Positions 1-5,797 of a DNA stretch of 8,284 bases are shown piece by piece. Source of the DNA: an uncultured Bacteroidales bacterium. GTDB taxonomy: Bacteria > Bacteroidota > Bacteroidia > Bacteroidales > Marinilabiliaceae. The translations under genes and the position numbers were made by a program. Position 1 is the first letter of the stretch, and every line of letters begins with the position of its first letter. The DNA is taken from contig CAKVCS010000038.1 of the NCBI GenBank assembly GCA_934725785.1, positions 1 through 8,284 on the forward strand, read 5' to 3'. The notes below the pieces were generated by a model, which saw only the letters and a program-made list of their open reading frames with translations, was not told the origin of the DNA and made no database searches.

Positions 1-34
1 CCGTGGCTGCGACAACTTCCTCGGTGTTTGCCAC
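1..34 (-). CDS. Possible 5' end of a gene running off the left edge
   Basis: On the minus strand a GTG at 34-32 opens a frame reading MANTEEVVAAT to the window edge, with codons mostly ending in G or C like the real genes here. It lies 68 nt beyond the rlpA stop in the same direction, after an AT-rich stretch. No ATG is available on this strand in 1-102. Eleven codons identify nothing. A plus-strand frame that terminates at 62-64 is also open from position 2, so the true content of this edge is undecided. Confidence 0.2.
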   Translation of the reverse strand, partial: MANTEEVVAAT

Positions 35-102
35 GTCTTACTATATTATGTTGTGTATGAGTGAAATCAACTTGCTATGTGCCTTGCCGGCCGCAACGGC
101 CT

Positions 103-630
103 CTACGGGGTGCTGATGACCTGCATTGTGCAGTTTATGACGCCCGCCTGTACCATGTCGAGCCTCTCGGCGGCCGCACGGCTCACGTCGACAATGCGCC
201 CCGCCTTAAACGGGCCGCGGTCGTTGATGCGGACGTCGACGCTCTTGCCGTTGGCCGTGTTGGTGACGCGGACGACCGTGCCGAAAGGCAGCGTCCGGTG
301 GGCTCCGGTCAGCTTGCGCTTGTCATACTTCTCCCCGCTGGCCGTGGCGCGGCCGTGGAACTTGTCGGCGTAGTATGACGCCTGCCCCTTCTCCACCTTG
401 CCGGAGGCCTTGGTTGTCGAGGATGAGGAGGAAGAAGATGAAGACGACGAGCCGGACTTTGACGAGCTGCTCTTCTTGACCGTCGCGGAGCCGGCCTTGC
501 CGCTTGTGGACAAGTGCGTCGACCCCTTTGGCACGACCTTTCCGCCAGAGCATCCGCCCATGCCGGCAACCATCGCCGCGGCCGCGAGGGCTACGAGAGT
601 CCGCCTTATTATTCGGTATTTGCGCATCAT
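103..630 (-). CDS. rlpA: RlpA-like septal ring lytic transglycosylase lipoprotein
   Basis: 175 aa. RlpA-family proteins are outer-membrane-associated lipoproteins that cleave peptidoglycan glycan strands poor in stem peptides at the division septum; that activity is inferred from the family. Seen here: a basic N-terminus (MMRKYRIIRR), a hydrophobic segment at residues 11-26, and a lipobox-like MGGC with Cys27 as the probable lipidated residue. A low-complexity Ser/Lys linker (about 36-82) includes 11 consecutive serines at 61-71. A C-terminal double-psi beta-barrel follows at about 83-173, with GQASYYADKFHG, TASGE, the conserved His in GAHRTLPFG (His111) and the conserved Asp in RINDRGPF (Asp137), which correspond to residues needed for activity in the family. 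There is no C-terminal SPOR domain, so septal targeting by denuded glycan binding is not encoded in this protein. It starts 16 nt after the ribE stop, and the pair is probably one transcript. No Shine-Dalgarno sequence is visible. Confidence 0.9.
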   Translation of the reverse strand: MMRKYRIIRRTLVALAAAAMVAGMGGCSGGKVVPKGSTHLSTSGKAGSATVKKSSSSKSGSSSSSSSSSSSTTKASGKVEKGQASYYADKFHGRATASGEKYDKRKLTGAHRTLPFGTVVRVTNTANGKSVDVRINDRGPFKAGRIVDVSRAAAERLDMVQAGVINCTMQVISTP

Positions 631-646
631 TCTATTAATGGGAAGG

Positions 647-1246
647 TTATAGGGTGTTCATCTTGCAGATGTACTTGCCTATGATGTCGAACTCGACATT
701 TGCCACCCCGCCCTCGCGCATCTGGCCGAAGTTGGTGTGGTCGTGCGTGTAGGGTATGATGGCCACAGAGAATCCGTCAGCCTCGCTGTCGACAACGGTG
801 AGGCTGACCCCGTTGACGCAAACCGAGCCTTTCTCGACAGTGAAATATCCGGCCTTGGCCTTCTCGCGCGGCACCTCGTACTTGAAGTAGTACCTCCAGC
901 TGCCGTTGTCCTCCAGCACCTTGACGCACCGCGCGGTGGTGTCGACATGGCCCTGGACGATGTGCCCGTCGAGGCGGCCGTTCATAATCATGCTGCGCTC
1001 GACGTTGACCCTGTCGCCCGCGGCGAGCATCCCGAGGTTGGAGCGTTGGAGCGTCTCCGCCATAGCGGTCACCGTGTACTTGTCCCCGTCGATGGCCACC
1101 ACGGTGAGGCACACCCCGTTATGCGCCACGCTTTGGTCAATCTTCAGCTCGCTGGTGAAAGAGCACGAGAGTGTGAGATGGACATTGCCGCCATCCCTGC
1201 GGACATCGGCCACGATGGCGGAGTCCTCTACTATTCCTGAGAACAT
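647..1246 (-). CDS. ribE: Riboflavin synthase (alpha subunit)
   Basis: 199 aa, the normal length. The enzyme transfers a four-carbon unit between two molecules of 6,7-dimethyl-8-ribityllumazine to give riboflavin, the FMN/FAD precursor, in the cytoplasm as a trimer. The sequence shows the two tandem lumazine-binding barrels: the N-terminal one begins MFSGIVED and contains NGVCLTV (43-49), ETLQRSNLG (64-72) and VNVERS (80-85). The C-terminal one contains GHIVQGHVD (94-102), VEKGSVCVNGVSLTV (137-151) and IPYTHDHTNFG (164-174). The ATG at 1246-1244 begins exactly at the family N-terminus. It is first in a minus-strand pair with rlpA, and a promoter lies 64-96 nt upstream. No other riboflavin gene is next to it. 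The symbol follows E. coli naming (also called ribC or ribB elsewhere). Confidence 0.96.
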   Translation of the reverse strand: MFSGIVEDSAIVADVRRDGGNVHLTLSCSFTSELKIDQSVAHNGVCLTVVAIDGDKYTVTAMAETLQRSNLGMLAAGDRVNVERSMIMNGRLDGHIVQGHVDTTARCVKVLEDNGSWRYYFKYEVPREKAKAGYFTVEKGSVCVNGVSLTVVDSEADGFSVAIIPYTHDHTNFGQMREGGVANVEFDIIGKYICKMNTL

Positions 1247-1285
1247 ATGTGTGAAAAAGGGAAATCAGAAGTTACGACATAGGGT

Positions 1286-1304
1286 CGCGGGGAAGTCACC
1301 CGCG
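1286..1304 (-). other. Hairpin at the 5' end of the ribE transcript
   Basis: CGCGGG at 1286-1291 pairs with CCCGCG at 1299-1304 around a 7-nt loop. The ribE -7 box is at 1317-1310, so transcription should start near 1303 and the hairpin would form the first ~18 nt of the mRNA, followed by about 40 unstructured, AT-richer nt before the ATG. It could protect the 5' end or affect initiation. It is far too small to be an FMN riboswitch. The function is inference. Confidence 0.35.
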
Positions 1305-1353
1305 TGGCGCAAATATACTTAACTTTTTGTTAGGAAGCCAAAAAACGCCACGC
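1302..1353. repeat. 8-bp inverted repeat bracketing the ribE promoter
   Basis: GCGTGGCG at 1302-1309 and its exact reverse complement CGCCACGC at 1346-1353 lie just outside the -7 box and just outside the -33 box, 36 bp apart. The placement would suit a looping or dimer-binding operator, but an 8-bp repeat can arise by chance in GC-rich DNA. Confidence 0.25.
1310..1342 (-). promoter_or_regulatory. Bacteroidetes-type promoter for ribE-rlpA
   Basis: Read on the minus strand, TTTG at 1342-1339 is followed by a 21-nt spacer (1338-1318) and TATATTTG at 1317-1310. This is a full match to the Bacteroidetes primary-sigma consensus (TTTG, about 19-21 nt, TAnnTTTG). The predicted start near 1303 gives a leader of about 57 nt before the ribE ATG. 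Confidence 0.75.
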
Positions 1354-1459
1354 TCGCGGCAGGGCGGACTTTGTCAGTAATACCCTTAAAAGCTGCGTGA
1401 CGGCGATGCCGAAGCCCCTAAAAAAAGCCGGCGCAATGACATTCCGCTGAAAAAAATAG

Positions 1460-1467
1460 TACTTTTG
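1460..1467 (+). promoter_or_regulatory. -7 box of the ilvE promoter
   Basis: TACTTTTG matches TAnnTTTG exactly. At the expected -33 distance only a partial match is seen (AATG at 1435-1438, spacer 21). The surroundings are A-rich (1451-1456). The predicted start near 1474 gives a leader of about 33 nt before the ATG at 1507. The promoter diverges from the ribE promoter, with about 90 bp between their -33 regions. A TTG inside this box (1465-1467) is in frame with ilvE but, lying upstream of the transcript start, cannot be the initiation codon. Confidence 0.65.
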
Positions 1468-1506
1468 GGAAAATTCATACCAAAGAGAGACACATACATC
1501 ATTATT

Positions 1507-2535
1507 ATGGATAATAACAGCATAGACTGGGGCAAACTCGGCTTCGGCTACATGAAGTCGGACTATAATGTCCGTTGCTACTACCGCGACGGCAAATGGG
1601 GGGAGATTGAGGTGTCGAGCGAGGAGAACATCTCTATCCACATGGCGTCCACGTGCTTACACTACGGACAGGAGGGCTTCGAGGGTATGAAGGCCTTCCG
1701 CGGCAAGGATGGCAAGATCCGCGTGTTCCGCATGGACGAGAACGCCAAGCGTCTTCAGCGCACCAGCGAGGGCGTGATGATGGCCAAGCTGCCCATAGAG
1801 AAGTTCGAGGAGGCCGTCCGCAAGGTCGTCCTGCTCAACGAGCGCTTCGTGCCGCCCTACGAGAGCGGCTGCTCGCTCTACATCCGCCCTCTGCTGATAG
1901 GCATCTCGCCACGCATAGGCGTAGGCGCCTCCACCGAGTACCTCTTCCTCATATTCGTGCAGCCCGTCGGCCCGTACTTCAAAGACGGCTTCAAGGCCAC
2001 GCCAGTCGTGATACTGAGGGGCTACGACCGCGCCGCCCCGCTTGGCACTGGCACAATCAAGGTGGGCGGCAACTACGCCGCGAGCCTCGTGCCGGGCGAC
2101 ATGGGTCACAAGATGGGCTACTCGGCCGTCTTGTATCTCGACGCCAAGCAGAAGAAGTTCGTCGACGAGTGCGGCCCCGCCAATTTCTTCGGCATCAAGG
2201 ACGGCAAATACGTCACCCCGAAATCGACCTCGATACTGCCCTCCATAACCAACATGAGCCTGCAGCAACTGGCCACGGACATGGGCCTCACCGTCGAGAG
2301 GCGCCAGATACCGGAAGAGGAGCTGGCGACATTCGAGGAGGCGGCCGAATGTGGCACGGCTGCCGTCATAAGCCCCATCTCGAAGATCGACGACCTCGAC
2401 ATGAAGAAGACATACGAGTATTGCAAGGACGGCAAGCCCGGCCCCGTATGCACCGAGCTGTACCATAAGCTCCGCGCCATCCAGTACGGCGACGAGCCAG
2501 ACAAGTACGGCTGGGTCAGCATAATAGAGCGTTAA
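1507..2535 (+). CDS. ilvE: Branched-chain amino-acid aminotransferase (class IV PLP enzyme)
   Basis: 342 aa. It interconverts leucine, isoleucine and valine with their 2-oxo acids using 2-oxoglutarate/glutamate and PLP, the last step of branched-chain amino-acid synthesis, in the cytoplasm. Visible features: an N-terminal IDWGKLGFGYMKSDY block like Bacteroidetes homologues; HYGQEGFEGMKAFR (52-65), the family's substrate-side region; TGTIKVGGNYAAS (181-193) with Lys185 as the probable PLP Schiff-base lysine; VDECGPANFFGI (219-230), the PLP-pyridine glutamate region; and CGTAAVISPI (282-291), a cofactor phosphate-binding segment. The ATG at 1507 is chosen over the in-frame TTG at 1465 because the latter lies inside the -7 box and adds a tail not typical of the family. 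It has its own promoter and a strong terminator, so it is probably monocistronic. Its 2-oxo acids are also precursors of iso/anteiso fatty-acid primers, a possible but unproven link to the downstream lipid-type operon. Confidence 0.96.
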   Translation: MDNNSIDWGKLGFGYMKSDYNVRCYYRDGKWGEIEVSSEENISIHMASTCLHYGQEGFEGMKAFRGKDGKIRVFRMDENAKRLQRTSEGVMMAKLPIEKFEEAVRKVVLLNERFVPPYESGCSLYIRPLLIGISPRIGVGASTEYLFLIFVQPVGPYFKDGFKATPVVILRGYDRAAPLGTGTIKVGGNYAASLVPGDMGHKMGYSAVLYLDAKQKKFVDECGPANFFGIKDGKYVTPKSTSILPSITNMSLQQLATDMGLTVERRQIPEEELATFEEAAECGTAAVISPISKIDDLDMKKTYEYCKDGKPGPVCTELYHKLRAIQYGDEPDKYGWVSIIER

Positions 2536-2552
2536 GGCTCGGCCCGCGGCTC

Positions 2553-2605
2553 ACGCGCGAGGCGCACCGGGGTGTGACAACCCCGGTGCGCCTCGCGCGT
2601 TTTTT
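2553..2605 (+). terminator. Strong intrinsic terminator after ilvE
   Basis: A perfect 21-bp inverted repeat (2553-2573 with 2580-2600) encloses a 6-nt loop (2574-2579) and runs into six T at 2600-2605, 17 nt after the ilvE stop. Only the plus-strand reading has a T tract, so it acts rightward. A weaker 5-bp stem (2606-2610 with 2624-2628) followed by TTTT lies directly behind it and could be a backup. The structure should insulate the ketosynthase operon from ilvE transcription. Confidence 0.93.
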
Positions 2606-2689
2606 CCGCCCGAACGCGCGAAAGGCGGGTTTTACGCACGCCCACCCCACCGAGCGACCAGAAGGAACGGCTTAATTGTAAAAAAACAT

Positions 2690-2697
2690 TACTTTCG
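2690..2697 (+). promoter_or_regulatory. Probable -7 box for the ketosynthase-ACP-oxidoreductase operon
   Basis: TACTTTCG differs from TAnnTTTG at one position (C for T). It ends an AT-rich island (2671-2694) in otherwise GC-rich DNA, between the ilvE terminator and the ketosynthase ATG. No good -33 TTTG is found at 19-21 nt. The predicted start near 2704 gives a leader of about 56 nt, which contains a small hairpin (CCGGC at 2709-2713 with GCCGG at 2719-2723). The same variant box occurs before the LysR gene. Confidence 0.5.
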
Positions 2698-2759
2698 CGT
2701 AGACGCGCCCGGCCTTGCGCCGGAGCCGCTAACCTCACTAACCAAGCCATCAGAAGACA

Positions 2760-3983
2760 ATGCGAAGAGTTGTGGTGACGGGCATAGGCATATGGTCCTG
2801 CCTGGGTACGGACGCAGACTCCGTAAGCCAATCGTTACGCGCCGGCAAGTCAGGCATAGGCTTGCGCCCCGAGCGCATAGGCTACGGCTACCGCTCATCG
2901 CTGAGCGGCATAGTGCCAGACGCTATAGTCACCAAACAGATGGTGCGCGACCGCCACGTGAGGGCGGGCATGCCCGAGGAGGCGCAATACGCCTACATGG
3001 CGAGCGAGCAGGCCCTGCGGCAGTCCGGGATGGGCGGCGCTTACCTGGCGTCGAACGAGGTGGGCTGCATTTTCGGCAACGACTCGTCGGCCAAGCCGGT
3101 CATAGAGGCCGCCAAGCTGATGGACGAGAAGCACGACTCGGCCATGCTGGGCTACGGCACCGTGTTCCAGTCGATGAACTCGACCGTGACCATGAACATC
3201 TCGACAATCTTCGGCCTCCGCGGCATCAACTTCACCGTCAGCGCGGCATGCGCCTCGGGCAGCCACTCCATAGGCCTGGCGTACATGATGATCCGCGACG
3301 GGCTGCAAGACGCCGTGCTGTGCGGCGGGGCCCAGGAGACCAACTTCTACTCCGTCATATCGTTCGACGCCCTGTCGGCCTTCTCGGTGAGGATGGACTC
3401 GCCAGAGCGCGCCAGCCGCCCGTTCGACCGCGACAGGGACGGCCTCGTGCCAAGCGGCGGGGCGGCCGCCCTCGTGCTGGAGGACTACGACCACGCCGTG
3501 GCGCGCGGGGCGGAGGTGCTGGCCGAGATTAACGGCTACGGGTTCTCGAGCAACGGCGGCGGGATGTCGCAACCATCCGACGAAGGCAGCATCATAGCCA
3601 TGGGCAGAGCCTTGCGCATGGCGGGGATGGAGGCCGACGACATAGACTACGTGAACGCGCACGCCACGAGCACACCCCAGGGCGACGCGTGCGAGGCCAG
3701 GGCCCTCAGCCGGCTCTTCGGGGGCCGTCACGCCCTGATATCATCGACGAAGGGGATGACGGGCCACGAGATGTGGATGGCGGGGGCGTCCGAGGCCGTG
3801 TACAGCATCCTGATGATGCGCGGCGGGTTCGTAGCCCCTAACGTGAATTTCGAGAACCCCGACGAGTTCTCCGCCGGGCTGAACATAGCGAGAGAGACGG
3901 TGGAGAAGAGCGTAAGCCGGGTCCTGAGCAACTCTTTCGGATTCGGCGGGACGAACGCGGCCTTGGTGCTGAGCAAAATATAG
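2760..3983 (+). CDS. Beta-ketoacyl-ACP synthase (FabB/FabF-like ketosynthase)
   Basis: 407 aa, the full length of a KAS I/II enzyme. It should condense an acyl chain on its active-site cysteine with malonyl-ACP, extending the chain by two carbons. The thiolase-fold catalytic set is complete: Cys164 in VSAACASGSHS, His301 in NAHATSTPQGD, and Lys331 and His336 in SSTKGMTGHE. The C-terminal NSFGFGGTNAALVL (391-404) is intact, so this is a catalytic KS and not a chain-length-factor paralogue. Two traits lean toward FabB rather than FabF: the N-terminal SGIGLRPE...GYRSSLSGIV region and the MTGH...EAVYSILMM stretch. The segment after His336 reads EMWMAGASE where housekeeping enzymes usually have a GAAG-type loop, suggesting a specialised clade. 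It is first in the operon, with ACP 24 nt downstream and no acyltransferase, ketoreductase or dehydratase nearby. It starts with ATG and has no clear Shine-Dalgarno sequence. General class is sure; substrate and product are unknown. Confidence 0.93.
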   Translation: MRRVVVTGIGIWSCLGTDADSVSQSLRAGKSGIGLRPERIGYGYRSSLSGIVPDAIVTKQMVRDRHVRAGMPEEAQYAYMASEQALRQSGMGGAYLASNEVGCIFGNDSSAKPVIEAAKLMDEKHDSAMLGYGTVFQSMNSTVTMNISTIFGLRGINFTVSAACASGSHSIGLAYMMIRDGLQDAVLCGGAQETNFYSVISFDALSAFSVRMDSPERASRPFDRDRDGLVPSGGAAALVLEDYDHAVARGAEVLAEINGYGFSSNGGGMSQPSDEGSIIAMGRALRMAGMEADDIDYVNAHATSTPQGDACEARALSRLFGGRHALISSTKGMTGHEMWMAGASEAVYSILMMRGGFVAPNVNFENPDEFSAGLNIARETVEKSVSRVLSNSFGFGGTNAALVLSKI

Positions 3984-4007
3984 CCAAACCCCATAAAAAC
4001 TATTACA

Positions 4008-4253
4008 GTGGAAAGAACCCAGATAGAGGAGAAAGTAAGGAAATTCCTGCTTGACGAGCTTGAGATAGAGGAGGAGAACATAAATGACGACGCACGCCTT
4101 TATGAAGACATGGGCATAGACAGCCTCGACCTCGTGGAGATTGTCGTCATTGTGGACCGGGAGTTCGGATTCAAGATAAACCCCGAAGAGATGAAGGGCG
4201 TGTCCACGCTAAGGCAGTTCTGCGACTACATAGAGGCCAAAACGACAAAATAG
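4008..4253 (+). CDS. Acyl carrier protein (operon-dedicated)
   Basis: 81 aa, acidic, with the phosphopantetheine attachment motif GIDSLDLVEIV; Ser39 is the probable modified serine. The loop YEDMGIDSLD and the following helix (LVEIVVIVDREFGF) match type II ACPs, and the KINPEEMKGVSTLRQFCDYI tail fits helices III-IV. A holo-ACP would carry the growing or finished acyl chain to the ketosynthase and perhaps to the downstream flavoenzymes. The start is GTG at 4008, because no ATG exists between the ketosynthase stop and the conserved core. Gaps are 24 nt upstream and 32 nt downstream. It could instead serve as a second general fatty-acid ACP, but its position suggests a dedicated carrier. Isoleucine codons here are six ATA, two ATT and no ATC. 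Confidence 0.95.
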   Translation: MERTQIEEKVRKFLLDELEIEEENINDDARLYEDMGIDSLDLVEIVVIVDREFGFKINPEEMKGVSTLRQFCDYIEAKTTK

Positions 4254-4269
4254 CCCTCACGGCGCACGT

Positions 4270-4278
4270 GGGGGGGGG
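4270..4278 (+). repeat. Nine-G homopolymer just before the first oxidoreductase
   Basis: Nine consecutive G residues sit in the 32-nt ACP-oxidoreductase gap, 7 nt before the ATG at 4286. The run may act as a G-rich ribosome-binding region. Such tracts are prone to slippage, and a length change here would alter the spacing to the ATG. If the upstream GTG at 4268 were used instead, a length change would shift the frame. Confidence 0.6.
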
Positions 4279-4285
4279 TGAAGAC

Positions 4286-5797
4286 ATGGCGGCCAAGCGG
4301 GTTGTGATAATAGGCAGCGGCCTCGGCGGACTGTCGTGCGGCGTCATCCTGTCAAAGAACGGATATGACGTGACGGTCCTGGAGCAGGGAGCGCAAATAG
4401 GCGGCTGCCTGCAATGCTTCAGCCGCCGCGGGGCGCGTTTCGAGACGGGCATGCACTTCATAGGCAGCGCATTGCCCGGGCAGACGATGCACAGCCTGAT
4501 GAGATACCTCGGACTGTCGGAGACTATAAAGCTGTCTCGCCTGGCGCCCGACGGATATAACGTCATAACATTCGGAGAGGGCGAGGCCTTCAGAATCCCC
4601 AACGGCCGCGACGCGTTCATCGACAGGCTGTCGGAGCGCTTCCCGAAGGAGAGGGAAGCCCTCGGGCGGTACTTCGACATGGTGGAGTCCGTGGCGCAGG
4701 CGTCACAGCTCGCGTCGGGCAGAGACAGCATGGCGAACTCCGTGGCTCAGGCCGAATTCCAGCAGCGCAGCATAGACGAGGTGATTGGCGGAGTGACCCG
4801 TAACACGCTCCTGGCCAACGTCATTGTCGGCGACATGCCCCTGTACGCGGCGGTGAGGGGGCGCACCCCGTTCACCACGCACGCGTTCATAGCCGACTTC
4901 TACAACCAGAGCGCATTCCGCATAGCGGGCGGGAGTGACAGCGTCGCGGCGCAGCTGGCAAAGAACATAAAAGAGAACGGAGGGCGGGTGCTCACCGGAA
5001 GCAGGGCGACGCACATAGTGTGCGACGACAGCCGCGCGACAGGCGTGGAGGTCAATGGCGCGGAGGCGACCGAGTGCGACTACGTAATATCCGACGCCCA
5101 CCCCAGCCTGACGGTCGGCATGCTCGACACGAAAATGATACGCCCCGCGTTCAGGCACCGCATAGAGAGCCTGCCGCAGACCACCGGTTGCTTCGCCGTA
5201 TACCTCCACTTCAAGGAGGGCAGAGTGAAGTATATGAACCACAACCACTTCCACTACTTCACCGACAGAAACGCGGCCGCACCGTGGGACTGTGAGAAAT
5301 ACACCGCCACGGACTGGCCTCGCAACTACCTGTATATGCACTTTTGCGACGAGGAGAACCCCACGTTCGCCAAGACGGGCGTCATCCTGGCATATATGCG
5401 AATGGAGGAAGTGAGCCGCTGGGCTGGCACAGAGATAGGGCGCCGCGGGGCTGACTACGAAGAGTTCAAGCGCGAGAGGGCCGAGAGGCTGCTCGCCTTG
5501 GCGGCGGGAAGACACCCCGAGCTGTCTGACGGCGTGGCGCACATCTACACCTCGACGCCGCTTACGTACGCCGACTACACTGGCACGGCTGAGGGGGCGA
5601 TGTATGGCGTGGCAAAAGACGTCACCCTCGGCGCAGGCGGGCGCGTGACGCACAAGACAAAAGTGCCGAACGTGTTCCAGACAGGTCAAAGCATAAACTC
5701 GCACGGCATGCTCGGCGTGCTTGTCGGCTCCATCGTGACATGCCGCGAGCTCGTGCCACAAGAGACCATCTATAAGCAGATATGGGAAGCGCAGTGA
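4286..5797 (+). CDS. FAD-dependent oxidoreductase, CrtI/CrtISO/RetSat-like (paralogue 1)
   Basis: 503 aa. The superfamily desaturates, isomerises or saturates conjugated polyenes (phytoene desaturase, carotenoid isomerase, retinol 13,14-saturase). Seen: an N-terminal dinucleotide-binding fold with VVIIGSGLGGLSCG (GxGxxG at 10-15) and the ribose-binding acid in VLEQG (Glu33); the FETGMHFIG block (52-60); ADYTGTAEGAMYGVAKD near the C-terminus; and the closing FAD-contact motif TGQSINSHGMLGVLVGS (466-482). The last two resemble retinol-saturase-like members more than classic CrtI, so a reductase/saturase role is plausible. A CxxC (Cys41, Cys44, GGCLQCF) is absent from the downstream paralogue. 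No transmembrane segment is evident. The ATG at 4286 is preferred to the in-frame GTG at 4268, which would add only MGGGED from the poly-G run. Its end overlaps the next gene by 16 nt. With no phytoene synthase nearby, the substrate is probably not a carotenoid. Confidence 0.9.
   Translation: MAAKRVVIIGSGLGGLSCGVILSKNGYDVTVLEQGAQIGGCLQCFSRRGARFETGMHFIGSALPGQTMHSLMRYLGLSETIKLSRLAPDGYNVITFGEGEAFRIPNGRDAFIDRLSERFPKEREALGRYFDMVESVAQASQLASGRDSMANSVAQAEFQQRSIDEVIGGVTRNTLLANVIVGDMPLYAAVRGRTPFTTHAFIADFYNQSAFRIAGGSDSVAAQLAKNIKENGGRVLTGSRATHIVCDDSRATGVEVNGAEATECDYVISDAHPSLTVGMLDTKMIRPAFRHRIESLPQTTGCFAVYLHFKEGRVKYMNHNHFHYFTDRNAAAPWDCEKYTATDWPRNYLYMHFCDEENPTFAKTGVILAYMRMEEVSRWAGTEIGRRGADYEEFKRERAERLLALAAGRHPELSDGVAHIYTSTPLTYADYTGTAEGAMYGVAKDVTLGAGGRVTHKTKVPNVFQTGQSINSHGMLGVLVGSIVTCRELVPQETIYKQIWEAQ

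Noticed and set aside
89..101. Terminator for the ribE-rlpA transcript
   Set aside because: Only a 5-bp stem with a 3-nt loop just beyond the rlpA stop, and no T tract on the minus strand.
418..450. Serine run in RlpA as a phase-variable microsatellite
   Set aside because: The eleven Ser codons are a mixture of TCG, TCT, TCA and TCC, so there is no uniform repeat unit likely to slip; it reads as an ordinary low-complexity linker.
1247..1303. FMN riboswitch upstream of ribE
   Set aside because: The predicted leader is about 57 nt with one small hairpin; the FMN aptamer is much longer and has a conserved multi-helix core not seen here.
1465..1506. N-terminal extension of ilvE from a TTG
   Set aside because: The TTG is the last three bases of the -7 box, so it should not be in the mRNA; the ATG at 1507 fits the family N-terminus.
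1657..2466. 269-codon minus-strand open frame opposite ilvE
   Set aside because: Shadow of a GC-rich real gene: no recognisable domain, and its translation is rich in residues expected from antisense of biased codons.
2895..3731. 278-codon minus-strand open frame opposite the ketosynthase
   Set aside because: Antisense shadow of a gene with all catalytic motifs on the plus strand.
4703..5761. 352-codon minus-strand open frame opposite the first oxidoreductase
   Set aside because: Antisense shadow. The plus strand there encodes a complete flavoprotein, and the reverse translation shows no family motif.
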